Below the pieces are notes generated by a model, which was given only the letters and a program-made list of their open reading frames with translations, ran no database searches and had not been told where the DNA came from. Positions 45,307-57,389 of a DNA stretch of 64,000 nt are shown piece by piece. Where the stretch lies: assembly GCF_032854445.1 (NCBI RefSeq), contig NW_027018011.1, positions 1 through 64,000 of the forward strand, given 5' to 3'. Positions within the stretch are counted from its first letter, which is position 1. Each line of letters starts with the position of its first letter. The DNA is from Liolophura sinensis (lineage: Eukaryota > Mollusca > Polyplacophora > Chitonida > Chitonidae). The translations under genes and the position numbers were made by a program.

Positions 45307-47504
45307 GCAAAAATGCAAAAGTGGAAAAAACTGTTCCAGTGCTGCTGGTAAGAGGATAATCCGACGTATTTTGTGACGAGAAATCGAATGGTGGATACCG
45401 CGTTGCTCTCCGACCAATGCTTTTGGCTGTAGCGACAATTGAATGATCATTGATGCCATCATCACGTGCCCAGCAACGGCTCTTACTCCATGGAAACCAG
45501 GGAAATTTGCAATTTTTCAACAGCTGCCGATGCCTGGCCCAATTCCGCTTCTTTTGGCACCTTATTAATGTGGGTCTGTGGTCAGTTGTACTTTTTACAG
45601 CAGACTGTATCAAGTACCTTTTGTTTTTTATGTACAAATGGTCTGGTTTTTCTACACGTAGATAAAGACATTGAGATTGTCTTGGACTTAGAAGTAAGAC
45701 ATCTGCTGGGTGAGTTAAATGGGCTTAGCCCAAAGATTTGACGTCTTCTGGTCTACCGAAGGGCACATAAGTTATAGTCAAAAGTTGAATATAGTAATGA
45801 CCAGTCGCGATGGTACATAGGACAGTGTAGCCGATTTCAATTAACAAAAAGACCAGGCAAAAATGCAAAAGTGGAAAAACTGTTCCAGTGCTGCTGGTAA
45901 GAGGATAATCCGACGTATTTTGTGACGAGAAATCGAATGGTGCAATCCGCGTTGCTCTCCGACCAATACTTTTGGCTGTAGCGACAAATGAATGATCATT
46001 TATGTCATAATCACGTGCCCAGCAACGGCTCTTACTCCATGGAAACCAGGAAAATTTGCAATTTTTCAACAGTTGCCGATGCCTGGCTCAATTCCGCTTC
46101 TTTTGGCACCTTATTAATGTGGGTCTGTTGTCAGTTGTACTTTTTACAGCAGACTGTATCAAGTACCTTGTGTTTTTTATGTACAAAAGGTCTGGTTTTT
46201 CTACACGTAGATAAAGACATTGAGATTGTCTTGGACTTAGAAGTAAGACAATTGCTGGGTGAGTTAAATGGGCTTAGCCCAAAGATTTGACGTCTTCTGG
46301 GCTACAGAAAAGCACATAATTTATTGTCAAAAGTTGAATATAGTAATGAACAGTCGCGATGGTACAGAGTACAGTGTAGCCGATTTCAATTAACAAAAAG
46401 ACCGGGAAAAAATTCAAAAGTGGAAAAAATGTTCCAGTGTTGCTGGTAAGAGGCTAATTCGACGTATTTTGTAACGAGAAATCGAATGATGCAATCCGCG
46501 TTGCTCTCCGACCAATACTTTTGGCTGTAGTGACAATTGAATGATCATTTATGTCATAATAACGTGCCCAGCAACGGCTCTTACTCCATGGAAACCAGGG
46601 AAATTTGCAATTTTTCAACAGCTGCCGATGCCTGGCCCAATTCCGCATCTTTTGGCACCTTACTGAAGTGGGTCAGTATTTAGTTGTACTTTTTACAGCA
46701 GACTGTATCAAGTACCTTGTGTTTTTCATGTACAAATGGTCTGGTTTTTCTACACGTAAATAAAGACATTGAGATTGTCTTGGACTTAGAAGTAAGACAA
46801 TTGCTGGGTGAGTTAAATGCTCTTCGCCAAAAGATTTGAGGTCTGCTGGGCTACCGAAGGGCACATAACTTATAGTCAAAAGTTGAATATAGTAATGACC
46901 AGTCGCGATGGTACATAGGACAGTGTAGCCGATTTCAATTAACAAAAAGACCAGGCAAAAATGCAAAAAGTAGAAAAACTGTTCCAGTGCTGCTGGTAAG
47001 AGACTAATCCGACGTATTTTGTGACGAGAAATCGAATGGTGCAAACCGCGTTGCTCTCCGACCAATACTTTTGGCTGTAGTGACAATTGAATGATCATTG
47101 ATGTCATAATCAAGTGCCCAGCAACGGCTCTTACTCCATGGAAACCAGGGAAATTTGCAATTTTTCAACAGTTGCCGATGCCTGGCTCAATTCCGCTTCT
47201 TTTGGCACCTTATTAATGTGGGTCAGTGTTCAGTTGTACTTTTTACAGCAGACTGTATCAAGTACCTTGTGTTTTTTATGTACAAATGGTCTGGTTTTTC
47301 TACACGTAGTTAAAGACATTGAGATTGTCTTGGACTTAGAAGTAAGACAATTGCTGGGTGAGTTAAATGGGCTTAGCCAAAAGATTTGACGTCTTCTGGG
47401 CTACAGAAAAGCACATAACTTATAGTCAAAAGTTGAATATAGTAATGACCAGTCGCGATGGTACAGAGTACAGTGTAGCCGATTTCAATTAACAAAAAGA
47501 CCAG
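45307..47504 (+). repeat. 4-unit A-B-C-D HOR, copy 2 (U84-U87)
   Basis: Units start at 45307 (A), 45857 (B), 46406 (C) and 46955 (D), total 2198 bp. A has ggtggataccgcg and D has aatcaagtgcc and cacgtagttaaag. D (U87) differs from the other D units of this HOR in ggtcagtgttcagttg instead of ggtctgtggtcagttg. Otherwise only a few single-base or homopolymer differences from the neighbouring copies are visible. Confidence 0.94.
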
Positions 47505-49152
47505 GCAAAAATGCAAAAGTGGAAAAACTGTTCCAGTGCTGCTGGTAAGAGGATAATCCGACGTATTTTGTGACGAGAAATCGAATGGTGCAATCCGCGT
47601 TGCTCTCCGACCAATACTTTTGGCTGTAGCGACAAATGAATGATCATTTATGTCATAATCACGTGCCCAGCAACGGCTCTTACTCCATGGAAACCAGGAA
47701 AATTTGCAATTTTTCAACAGTTGCCGATGCCTGGCTCAATTCCGCTTCTTTTGGCACCTTATTAATGTGGGTCTGTTGTCAGTTGTACTTTTTACAGCAG
47801 ACTGTATCAAGTACCTTGTGTTTTTTATGTACAAAAGGTCTGGTTTTTCTACACGTAGATAAAGACATTGAGATTGTCTTGGACTTAGAAGTAAGACAAT
47901 TGCTGGGTGAGTTAAATGGGCTTAGCCCAAAGATTTGACGTCTTCTGGGCTACAGAAAAGCACATAATTTATTGTCAAAAGTTGAATATAGTAATGAACA
48001 GTCGCGATGGTACAGAGTACAGTGTAGCCGATTTCAATTAACAAAAAGACCGGGAAAAAATTCAAAAGTGGAAAAAATGTTCCAGTGTTGCTGGTAAGAG
48101 GCTAATTCGACGTATTTTGTAACGAGAAATCGAATGATGCAATCCGCGTTGCTCTCCGACCAATACTTTTGGCTGTAGTGACAATTGAATGATCATTTAT
48201 GTCATAATAACGTGCCCAGCAACGGCTCTTACTCCATGGAAACCAGGGAAATTTGCAATTTTTCAACAGCTGCCGATGCCTGGCCCAATTCCGCATCTTT
48301 TGGCACCTTACTGAAGTGGGTCAGTATTTAGTTGTACTTTTTACAGCAGACTGTATCAAGTACCTTGTGTTTTTCATGTACAAATGGTCTGGTTTTTCTA
48401 CACGTAAATAAAGACATTGAGATTGTCTTGGACTTAGAAGTAAGACAATTGCTGGGTGAGTTAAATGCTCTTCGCCAAAAGATTTGAGGTCTGCTGGGCT
48501 ACCGAAGGGCACATAACTTATAGTCAAAAGTTGAATATAGTAATGACCAGTCGCGATGGTACATAGGACAGTGTAGCCGATTTCAATTAACAAAAAGACC
48601 AGGCAAAAATGCAAAAAGTAGAAAAACTGTTCCAGTGCTGCTGGTAAGAGACTAATCCGACGTATTTTGTGACGAGAAATCGAATGGTGCAAACCGCGTT
48701 GCTCTCCGACCAATACTTTTGGCTGTAGTGACAATTGAATGATCATTGATGTCATAATCAAGTGCCCAGCAACGGCTCTTACTCCATGGAAACCAGGGAA
48801 ATTTGCAATTTTTCAACAGTTGCCGATGCCTGGCTCAATTCCGCTTCTTTTGGCACTTTATTAATGTGGGTCTGTGGTCAGTTGTACTTTTTACAGCAGA
48901 CTGTATCAAGTACCTTGTGTTTTTTATGTACAAATGGTCTGGTTTTTCTACACGTAGTTAAAGACATTGAGATTGTCTTGGACTTAGAAGTAAGACAATT
49001 GCTGGGTGAGTTAAATGGGCTTAGCCAAAAGATTTGACGTCTTCTGGGCTACAGAAAAGCACATAACTTATAGTCAAAAGTTGAATATAGTAATGACCAG
49101 TCGCGATGGTACAGAGTACAGTGTAGCCGATTTCAATTAACAAAAAGACCAG
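47505..49152 (+). repeat. A-B-C-D HOR copy lacking A: B-C-D (U88-U90)
   Basis: Units start at 47505 (B), 48054 (C) and 48603 (D), total 1648 bp. U87 (D) is followed directly by a B unit (gaatggtgcaatccgcg, gcgacaaatgaatg, catttatgtc). One A unit of about 549 bp is therefore absent relative to the copies on either side. The left 80 bp of A and B are nearly the same, so the junction falls somewhere in 47505-47587. U90 has ggcactttatt as a private change. Confidence 0.94.
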
Positions 49153-51349
49153 GCAAAAATGCAAAAGTGGAAAAACTGTTCCAGTGCTGCTGGTAAGAGG
49201 ATAATCCGACGTATTTTGTGACGAGAAATCGAATGGTGGATACCGCGTTGCTCTCCGACCAATGCTTTTGGCTGTAGCGACAATTGAATGATCATTGATG
49301 CCATCATCACGTGCCCAGCAACGGCTCTTACTCCATGGAAACCAGGGAAATTTGCAATTTTTCAACAGCTGCCGATGCCTGGCCCAATTCCGCTTCTTTT
49401 GGCACCTTATTAATGTGGGTCTGTGGTCAGTTGTACTTTTTACAGCAGACTGTATCAAGTACCTTTTGTTTTTTATGTACAAATGGTCTGGTTTTTCTAC
49501 ACGTAGATAAAGACATTGAGATTGTCTTGGACTTAGAAGTAAGACATCTGCTGGGTGAGTTAAATGGGCTTAGCCCAAAGATTTGACGTCTTCTGGTCTA
49601 CCGAAGGGCACATAAGTTATAGTCAAAAGTTGAATATAGTAATGACCAGTCGCGATGGTACATAGGACAGTGTAGCCGATTTCAATTAACAAAAAGACCA
49701 GGCAAAAATGCAAAAGTGGAAAAACTGTTCCAGTGCTGCTGGTAAGAGGATAATCCGACGTATTTTGTGACGAGAAATCGAATGGTGCAATCCGCGTTGC
49801 TCTCCGACCAATACTTTTGGCTGTAGCGACAAATGAATGATCATTTATGTCATAATCACGTGCCCAGCAACGGCTCTTACTCCATGGAAACCAGGAAAAT
49901 TTGCAATTTTTCAACAGTTGCCGATGCCTGGCTCAATTCCGCTTCTTTTGGCACCTTATTAATGTGGGTCTGTTGTCAGTTGTACTTTTTACAGCAGACT
50001 GTATCAAGTACCTTGTGTTTTTTATGTACAAAAGGTCTGGTTTTTCTACACGTAGATAAAGACATTGAGATTGTCTTGGACTTAGAAGTAAGACAATTGC
50101 TGGGTGAGTTAAATGGGCTTAGCCCAAAGATTTGACGTCTTCTGGGCTACAGAAAAGCACATAATTTATTGTCAAAAGTTGAATATAGTAATGAACAGTC
50201 GCGATGGTACAGAGTACAGTGTAGCCGATTTCAATTAACAAAAAGACCGGGAAAAAATTCAAAAGTGGAAAAAATGTTCCAGTGTTGCTGGTAAGAGGCT
50301 AATTCGACGTATTTTGTAACGAGAAATCGAATGATGCAATCCGCGTTGCTCTCCGACCAATACTTTTGGCTGTAGTGACAATTGAATGATCATTTATGTC
50401 ATAATAACGTGCCCAGCAACGGCTCTTACTCCATGGAAACCAGGGAAATTTGCAATTTTTCAACAGCTGCCGATGCCTGGCCCAATTCCGCATCTTTTGG
50501 CACCTTACTGAAGTGGGTCAGTATTTAGTTGTACTTTTTACAGCAGACTGTATCAAGTACCTTGTGTTTTTCATGTACAAATGGTCTGGTTTTTCTACAC
50601 GTAAATAAAGACATTGAGATTGTCTTGGACTTAGAAGTAAGACAATTGCTGGGTGAGTTAAATGCTCTTCGCCAAAAGATTTGAGGTCTGCTGGGCTACC
50701 GAAGGGCACATAACTTATAGTCAAAAGTTGAATATAGTAATGACCAGTCGCGATGGTACATAGGACAGTGTAGCCGATTTCAATTAACAAAAAGACCAGG
50801 CAAAAATGCAAAAAGTAGAAAAACTGTTCCAGTGCTGCTGGTAAGAGACTAATCCGACGTATTTTGTGACGAGAAATCGAATGGTGCAAACCGCGTTGCT
50901 CTCCGACCAATACTTTTGGCTGTAGTGACAATTGAATGATCATTGATGTCATAATCAAGTGCCCAGCAACGGCTCTTACTCCATGGAAACCAGGGAAATT
51001 TGCAATTTTTCAACAGTTGCCGATGCCTGGCTCAATTCCGCTTCTTTTGGCACCTTATTAATGTGGGTCTGTGGTCAGTTGTACTTTTTACAGCAGACTG
51101 TATCAAGTACCTTGTGTTTTTTATGTACAAATGGTCTGGTTTTTCTACACGTAGTTAAAGACATTGAGATTGTCTTGGACTTAGAAGTAAGACAATTGCT
51201 GGGTGAGTTAAATGGGCTTAGCCAAAAGATTTGACGTCTTCTGGGCTACAGAAAAGCACATAACTTATAGTCAAAAGTTGAATATAGTAATGACCAGTCG
51301 CGATGGTACAGAGTACAGTGTAGCCGATTTCAATTAACAAAAAGACCAG
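49153..51349 (+). repeat. 4-unit A-B-C-D HOR, copy 4 (U91-U94)
   Basis: Units start at 49153 (A), 49702 (B), 50251 (C) and 50800 (D), total 2197 bp. All type markers match copies 1 and 2, including ggtggataccgcg in A, gcgacaaatgaatg in B, ggtcagtatttag in C and cacgtagttaaag in D. Near identity over 2.2 kb points to very recent amplification. Confidence 0.94.
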
Positions 51350-52996
51350 GCAAAAATGCAAAAGTGGAAAAACTGTTCCAGTGCTGCTGGTAAGAGGATA
51401 ATCCGACGTATTTTGTGACGAGAAATCGAATGGTGGATACCGCGTTGCTCTCCGACCAATGCTTTTGGCTGTAGCGACAATTGAATGATCATTGATGCCA
51501 TCATCACGTGCCCAGCAACGGCTCTTACTCCATGGAAACCAGGGAAATTTGCAATTTTTCAACAGCTGCCGATGCCTGGCCCAATTCCGCTTCTTTTGGC
51601 ACCTTATTAATGTGGGTCTGTGGTCAGTTGTACTTTTTACAGCAGACTGTATCAAGTACCTTGTGTTTTTTATGTACAAATGGTGTGGTTTTTCTACACG
51701 TAGATAAAGACATTGAGATTGTCTTGGACTTAGAAGTAAGACATCTGCTGGGTGAGTTAAATGGGCTTAGCCCAAAGATTTGACGTCTTCTGGTCTACCG
51801 AAGGGCACATAAGTTATAGTCAAAAGTTGAATATAGTAATGACCAGTCGCGATGGTACATAGGACAGTGTAGCCGATTTCAATTAACAAAAAGACCAGGC
51901 AAAAATGCAAAAGTGGAAAAACTGTTCCAGTGCTTCTGGTAAGAGGATAATCCGACGTATTTTGTGACGAGAAATCGAATGGTGCAATCTGCGTTGCTCT
52001 CCGACCAATACTTTTGGCTGTAGCGACAATTGAATGATCATTTATGTCATAATCACGTGCCCAGCAACGGCTCTTACTCCATGGAAACCAGGAAAATTTG
52101 CAATTTTTCAACAGTTGCCGATGCCTGGCTCAATTCCGCTTCTTTTGGCACCTTATTAATGTGGGTCTGTGGTCAGTTGTACTTTTTACAGCAGACTGTA
52201 TCAAGTACCTTGTGTTTTTTATGTACAAATGGTGTGCTTTTTCTACACGTAGATAAAGACATTGAGATTGTCTTGGACTTAGAAGTAAGACAATTGCTGG
52301 GTGAGTTAAATGCTCTTCGCCAAAAGATTTGAGGTCTGCTGGGCTACCGAAGGGCACATAACTTATAGTCAAAAGTTGAATATAGTAATGACCAGTCGCG
52401 ATGGTACATAGGACAGTGTAGCCGATTTCAATTAACAAAAAGACCAGGCAAAAATGCAAAAGTGGAAAAACTGTTCCAGTGCTGCTGGTAAGAGGATAAT
52501 CCGACGTATTTTGTGACGAGAAATCGAATGGTGCAAACCGCGTTGCTCTCCGACCAATGCTTTTGGCTGTAGAGACAATTGAATGATCACTGATGTCATA
52601 ATCACTTGCCCAGCAACGGCTCTTACTCCATGGAAACCAGGGAAATTTGCAATTTTTCAACAGCTGCCGATGCCTGGCCCAATTCCGCTTCTTTTGGCAC
52701 CTTATTAATGTGGATCTGTGGTCAGTTGTACTTTTTACAGCAGACTGTATCAAGTACCTTGTGTTTTTTATGTACAAAAGGTCTGGTTTTTCTACACGTA
52801 GATAAAGACATTGAGATTGTCTTGGACTTAGAAGTAAGACAATTGCTGGGTGAGTTAAATGGGCTGAGCCAAAAGATTTGACGTCTTCTGGGCTACAGAA
52901 AAGCACATAACTTATAGTCAAAAGTTGAATATAGTAATGAACAGTCGCGATGGTACAGAGTACAGTGTAGCCGATTTCAATTAACAAAAAGACCCG
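51350..52996 (+). repeat. Units U95-U97 (A-B-A), exit from the A-B-C-D HOR
   Basis: U95 (51350-51898) is A with aaatggtgtgg instead of aaatggtctgg. U96 (51899-52447) is B with gcaatctgcg, agtgcttctgg and the aaatggtgtgc and gatttgaggtctgc features of U70. U97 (52448-52996) is A with a cluster of changes at 52572-52607 (gtagagacaattg, gatcactgatgtcataatc, cacttgcc). The regular order stops after U95. Confidence 0.91.
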
Positions 52997-55193
52997 GAAA
53001 AAATTCAAAAGTGGAAAAAATATTCCAGTGTTGCTGGTAAGAGGCTAATTCGACGTATTTTGTAACGAGAAATCGAATGATGCAATCCGCGTTGCTCTCC
53101 GACCAATACTTTTGGCTGTAGTGACAATTGAAAGATTATTTATGTCATGATAACGTGCCCAGCAACGGCTCTTACTTCATGGAAACCAGGGAAATTTGCA
53201 ATTTTTTCAACAGCTAACGATGCCTGGCCCAATTCCGCATCTTTTGGCACCTTACTGAAGTGGGTCAGTGTTCAGTTGTACTTTTTACAGCAGACTGTAT
53301 CAAGTACCTTGTGTTTTTCATGTACAAATGGTCTGGTTTTTCTACACGTAAATAAAGACATTGAGATTGTCTTGGACTTAGAAGTAAGACAATTGCTGGG
53401 TGAGTTAAATGCGCTTCGCCAAAAGCTTTGAGGTCTTCTGGGCTACCGAAGGGCACAGAACTTATAGTCAAAAGTTGAATATAGTAATGACCAGTCGCGA
53501 TGGTACATAGTACAGTGTACCCGATTTCAATTAACAAAAAGACCAAGCAAAAATGCAAAAGTGGAAAAACTGTTCCAGTGTTGCTGGTAAGAGGCTAATC
53601 CGACGTATTTTGTGACGAGAAATCGAATGGTGGATACCGCGTTGCTCTCCGACCAATGCTTTTGGCTGTAGCGACAATTGAATGATCATTGATGCCATCA
53701 TCACGTGCCCAGCAACGGCTCTTACTCCATGGAAACCAGGGAAATTTGCAATTTTTCAACAGCTGCCGATGCCTGGCCCAATTCCGCTTCTTTTGGCACC
53801 TTATTAATGTGGGTCTGTGGTCAGTTGTACTTTTTACAGCAGACTGTATCAAGTACCTTGTGTTTTTTATGTACAAAAGGTTTGGTTTTTCTACACGTAG
53901 ATAAAGACATTGAGATTGTCTTGGACTTAGAAGTAAGACAATTGCTGGGTGAGTTAAATGGGCTTAGCCAAAAGATTTGACGTCTTCTGGGCTACAGAAA
54001 AGCACATAATTTATTGTCAAAAGTTGAATATAGTAATGAACAGTCGCGATGGTACAGAGTACAGTGTAGCCGATTTCAATTAACAAAAAGACCAAGCAAA
54101 AATGCAAAAGTGGAAAAACTGTTCCAGTGTTGCTGGTAAGAGGCTAATCCGACGTATTTTGTGACGAGAAATCGAATGGTGGATACCGCGTTGCTCTCCG
54201 ACCAATGCTTTTGGCTGTAGCGACAATTGAATGATCATTGATGCCATCATCACGTGCCCAGCAACGGCTCTTACTCCATGGAAACCAGGGAAATTTGCAA
54301 TTTTTCAACAGCTGCCGATGCCTGGCCCAATTCCGCTTCTTTTGGCACCTTATTAATGTGGGTCTGTGGTCAGTTGTACTTTTTACAGCAGACTGTATCA
54401 AGTACCTTGTGTTTTTTATGTACAAATGGTCTGGTTTTTCTACACGTAGATAAAGACATTGAGATTGTCTTGGACTTAGAAGTAAGACATCTGCTGGGTG
54501 AGTTAAATGGGCTTAGCCCAAAGATTTGACGTCTTCTGGTCTACCGAAGGGCACATAAGTTATAGTCAAAAGTTGAATATAGTAATGACCAGTCGCGATG
54601 GTACATAGGACAGTGTAGCCGATTTCAATTAACAAAAAGACCAGGCAAAAATGCAAAAGTGGAAAAACTGTTCCAGTGCTGCTGGTAAGAGGATAATCCG
54701 ACGTATTTTGTGACGAGAAATCGAATGGTGCAAACCGCGTTGCTCTCCGACCAATACTTTTGGCTGTAGCGAAAATTGAATGATCATTTATGTCATAATC
54801 ACGTGCCCAGCAACGGCTCTTACTCCATGGAAACCAGGAAAATTTGCAATTTTTCAACAGTTGCCGATGCCTGGCTCAATTCCGCTTCTTTTGGCACCTT
54901 ATTAATGTGGGTCTGTGGTCAGTTGTACTTTTTACAGCAGACTGTATCAAGTACCTTGTGTTTTTTATGTACAAAAGGTCTGGTTTTTCAACACGTAGAT
55001 AAAGACATTGAAATTGTCTTGGACTTAGAAGTAAGACAATTGCTGGGTGAGTTAAATGGGCTGAGCCAAAAGATTTGACGTCTTCTGGGCTACAGAAAAG
55101 CACATAACTTATAGTCAAAAGTTGAATATAGTAATGAACAGTCGCGATGGTACAGAGTACAGGGAAGCCGATTTCAATTAACAAAAAGACCGG
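52997..55193 (+). repeat. Units U98-U101 (C-A-A-B)
   Basis: Units start at 52997 (C), 53547 (A), 54096 (A) and 54645 (B). U99 and U100 both begin after gaccaagcaaaa and share ggtggataccgcg, so they look like a tandem copy of one unit. U99 ends with B-like gcttagccaaaag and atttattgtc, while U100 ends with gacatctgctgg and cttctggtctaccg. U101 has gtagcgaaaattg, tttttcaacacg and acagggaagccg as private changes. Confidence 0.9.
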
Positions 55194-57389
55194 GAAAAAA
55201 TTCAAAAGTGGAAAAAATGTTCCAGTATTGCTGGTAAGAGGCTAATTCGACGTATTTTGTAACGAGAAATCGAATGATGCAATCCGCGTTGCTCTCCGAC
55301 CAATACTTTTGGCTGTAGTGACAATTGAATGATCATTTACGTCATAATAACGTGCCCAGCAACGGCTCTTACTCCATGGAAACCATTGAAATTTGCAATT
55401 TTTCAACAGCTGCCGATTCCTGGCCCAATTCCGCATCTTTTGGCACCTTACTGAAGTGGGTCAGTATTCAGTTGTACTTTTTACAGCAGACTGTATCAAG
55501 TACCTTGTGTTTTTCATGTACAAATGGTGTGGTTTTTCTACACGTAGATAAAGACATTGAGATTGTCTTGGACTTAGAAGTAAGACAATTGCTGGGTGAG
55601 TTAAATGCTCTTCGCCAAAAGATTTGAGGTCTGCTGGGCTACCGAAGGGCACATAACTTATAGTCAAAAGTTGGATATAGTAATGACCAGTCGCGATGGT
55701 ACATAGGACAGTGTAGCCGATTTCAATTAACGAAAAGACCAGGCAAAAATGCAAAAGTGGAAAAACTGTTCCAGTGCTGCTGGTAAGAGGATAATCCGAC
55801 GTATTTTGTGACGAGAAATCGAATGGTGCAAACCGCGTTGCTCTCCGACCAATGCTTTTGGCTGTAGCGACAATTGAATGATCATTGATGCCATCATCAC
55901 GTGCCCAGCAACGGCTCTTACTCCATGGAAACCAGGGAAATTTGCAATTTTTCAACAGCTGCCGATGCCTGGCCCAATTCCGCTTCTTTTGGCACCTTAT
56001 TAATGTGGGTCTGTGGTCAGTTGTACTTTTTACAGCAGACTGTATCAAGTACCTTGTGTTTTTTATGTACAAAAGGTCTGGTTTTTCTACACGTAGATAA
56101 AGACATTGAGATTGTCTTGGACTTAGAAGTAAGACAATTGCTGGGTGAGTTAAATGGGCTGAGCCAAAAGATTTGACGTCTTCTGGGCTACAGAAAAGCA
56201 CATAACTTATAGTCAAAAGTTGAATATAGTAATGAACAGTCGCGATGGTACAGAGTACAGTGTAGCCGATTTCAATTAACAAAAAGACCGGGAAAAAATT
56301 CAAAAGTGGAAAAAATGTTCCAGTGTAGCTGGTAAGAGGCTAATTCGACGTATTTTGTAACGAGAAAAGGAATGATGCAATCCGCGTTGCTCTCCGACCA
56401 ATACTTTTGGCTGTAGTGACAATTGAATGATTATTTATGTCATAATAACGTGCCCAGCAACGGCTCTTACTCCATGGAAACCATTGAAATTTGCAATTTT
56501 TCAACAGCTGCCGATTCCTGGCCCAATTCCGCATCTTTTGGCACCTTACTGAAGTGGGTCAGTATTCAGTTGTACTTTTTACAGCAGACTGTATCAAGTA
56601 CCTTGTGTTTTTCATGTACAAATGGTCTGGTTTTTCTACACGTAGATAAAGACATTGAGATTGTCTTGGACTTAGAAGTAAGACAATTGCTGGGTGAGTT
56701 AAATGCTCTTCGCCAAAAGATTTGAGGTCTGCTGGGCTACCGAAGGGCACATAACTTATAGTCAAAAGTTGAATATAGTAATGAACAGTCGCGATGGTAC
56801 ATAGGACAGTGTAGCCGATTTCAATTAACGAAAAGACCAGGCAAAAATGCAAAAGTGGAAAAACTGTTCCAGTGCTGCTGGTAAGAGGATAATCCGACGT
56901 ATTTTGTGACGAGAAATCGAATGGTGGATACCGCGTTGCTCTCCGACCAATGCTTTTGGCTGTAGCGACAATTGAATGATCATTGATGCCATCATCACGT
57001 GCCCAGCAACGGCTCTTACTCCATGGAAACCAGGGAAATTTGCAATTTTTCAACAGCTGCCGATGCCTGGCCCAATTCCGCTTCTTTTGGCACCTTATTA
57101 ATGTGGGTCTGTGGTCAGTTGTACTTTTTACAGCAGACTGTATCAAGTACCTTGTGTTTTTTATGTACAAAAGGTCTGGTTTTTCTACACGTAGATAAAG
57201 ACATTGAGATTGTCTTGGACTTAGAAGTAAGACAATTGCTGGGTGAGTTAAATGGGCTGAGCCAAAAGATTTGACGTCTTCTGGGCTACAGAAAAGCACA
57301 TAACTTATAGTCAAAAGTTGAATATAGTAATGAACAGTCGCGATGGTACAGAGTACAGTGTAGCCGATTTCAATTAACAAAAAGACCGG
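55194..57389 (+). repeat. 2-unit C-A HOR, two copies (U102-U105)
   Basis: Units start at 55194 (C), 55743 (A), 56292 (C) and 56841 (A), so each copy is 1098 bp. Both C units share ggaaaccattgaaatttgc, which I see nowhere else in the window, and both A units follow caattaacgaaaagacc. This shows the pair was duplicated as one block. Private changes include cagtattgctgg in U102, cagtgtagctgg and cgagaaaaggaatg in U104, and gttggatatag near the end of U102. Confidence 0.93.
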
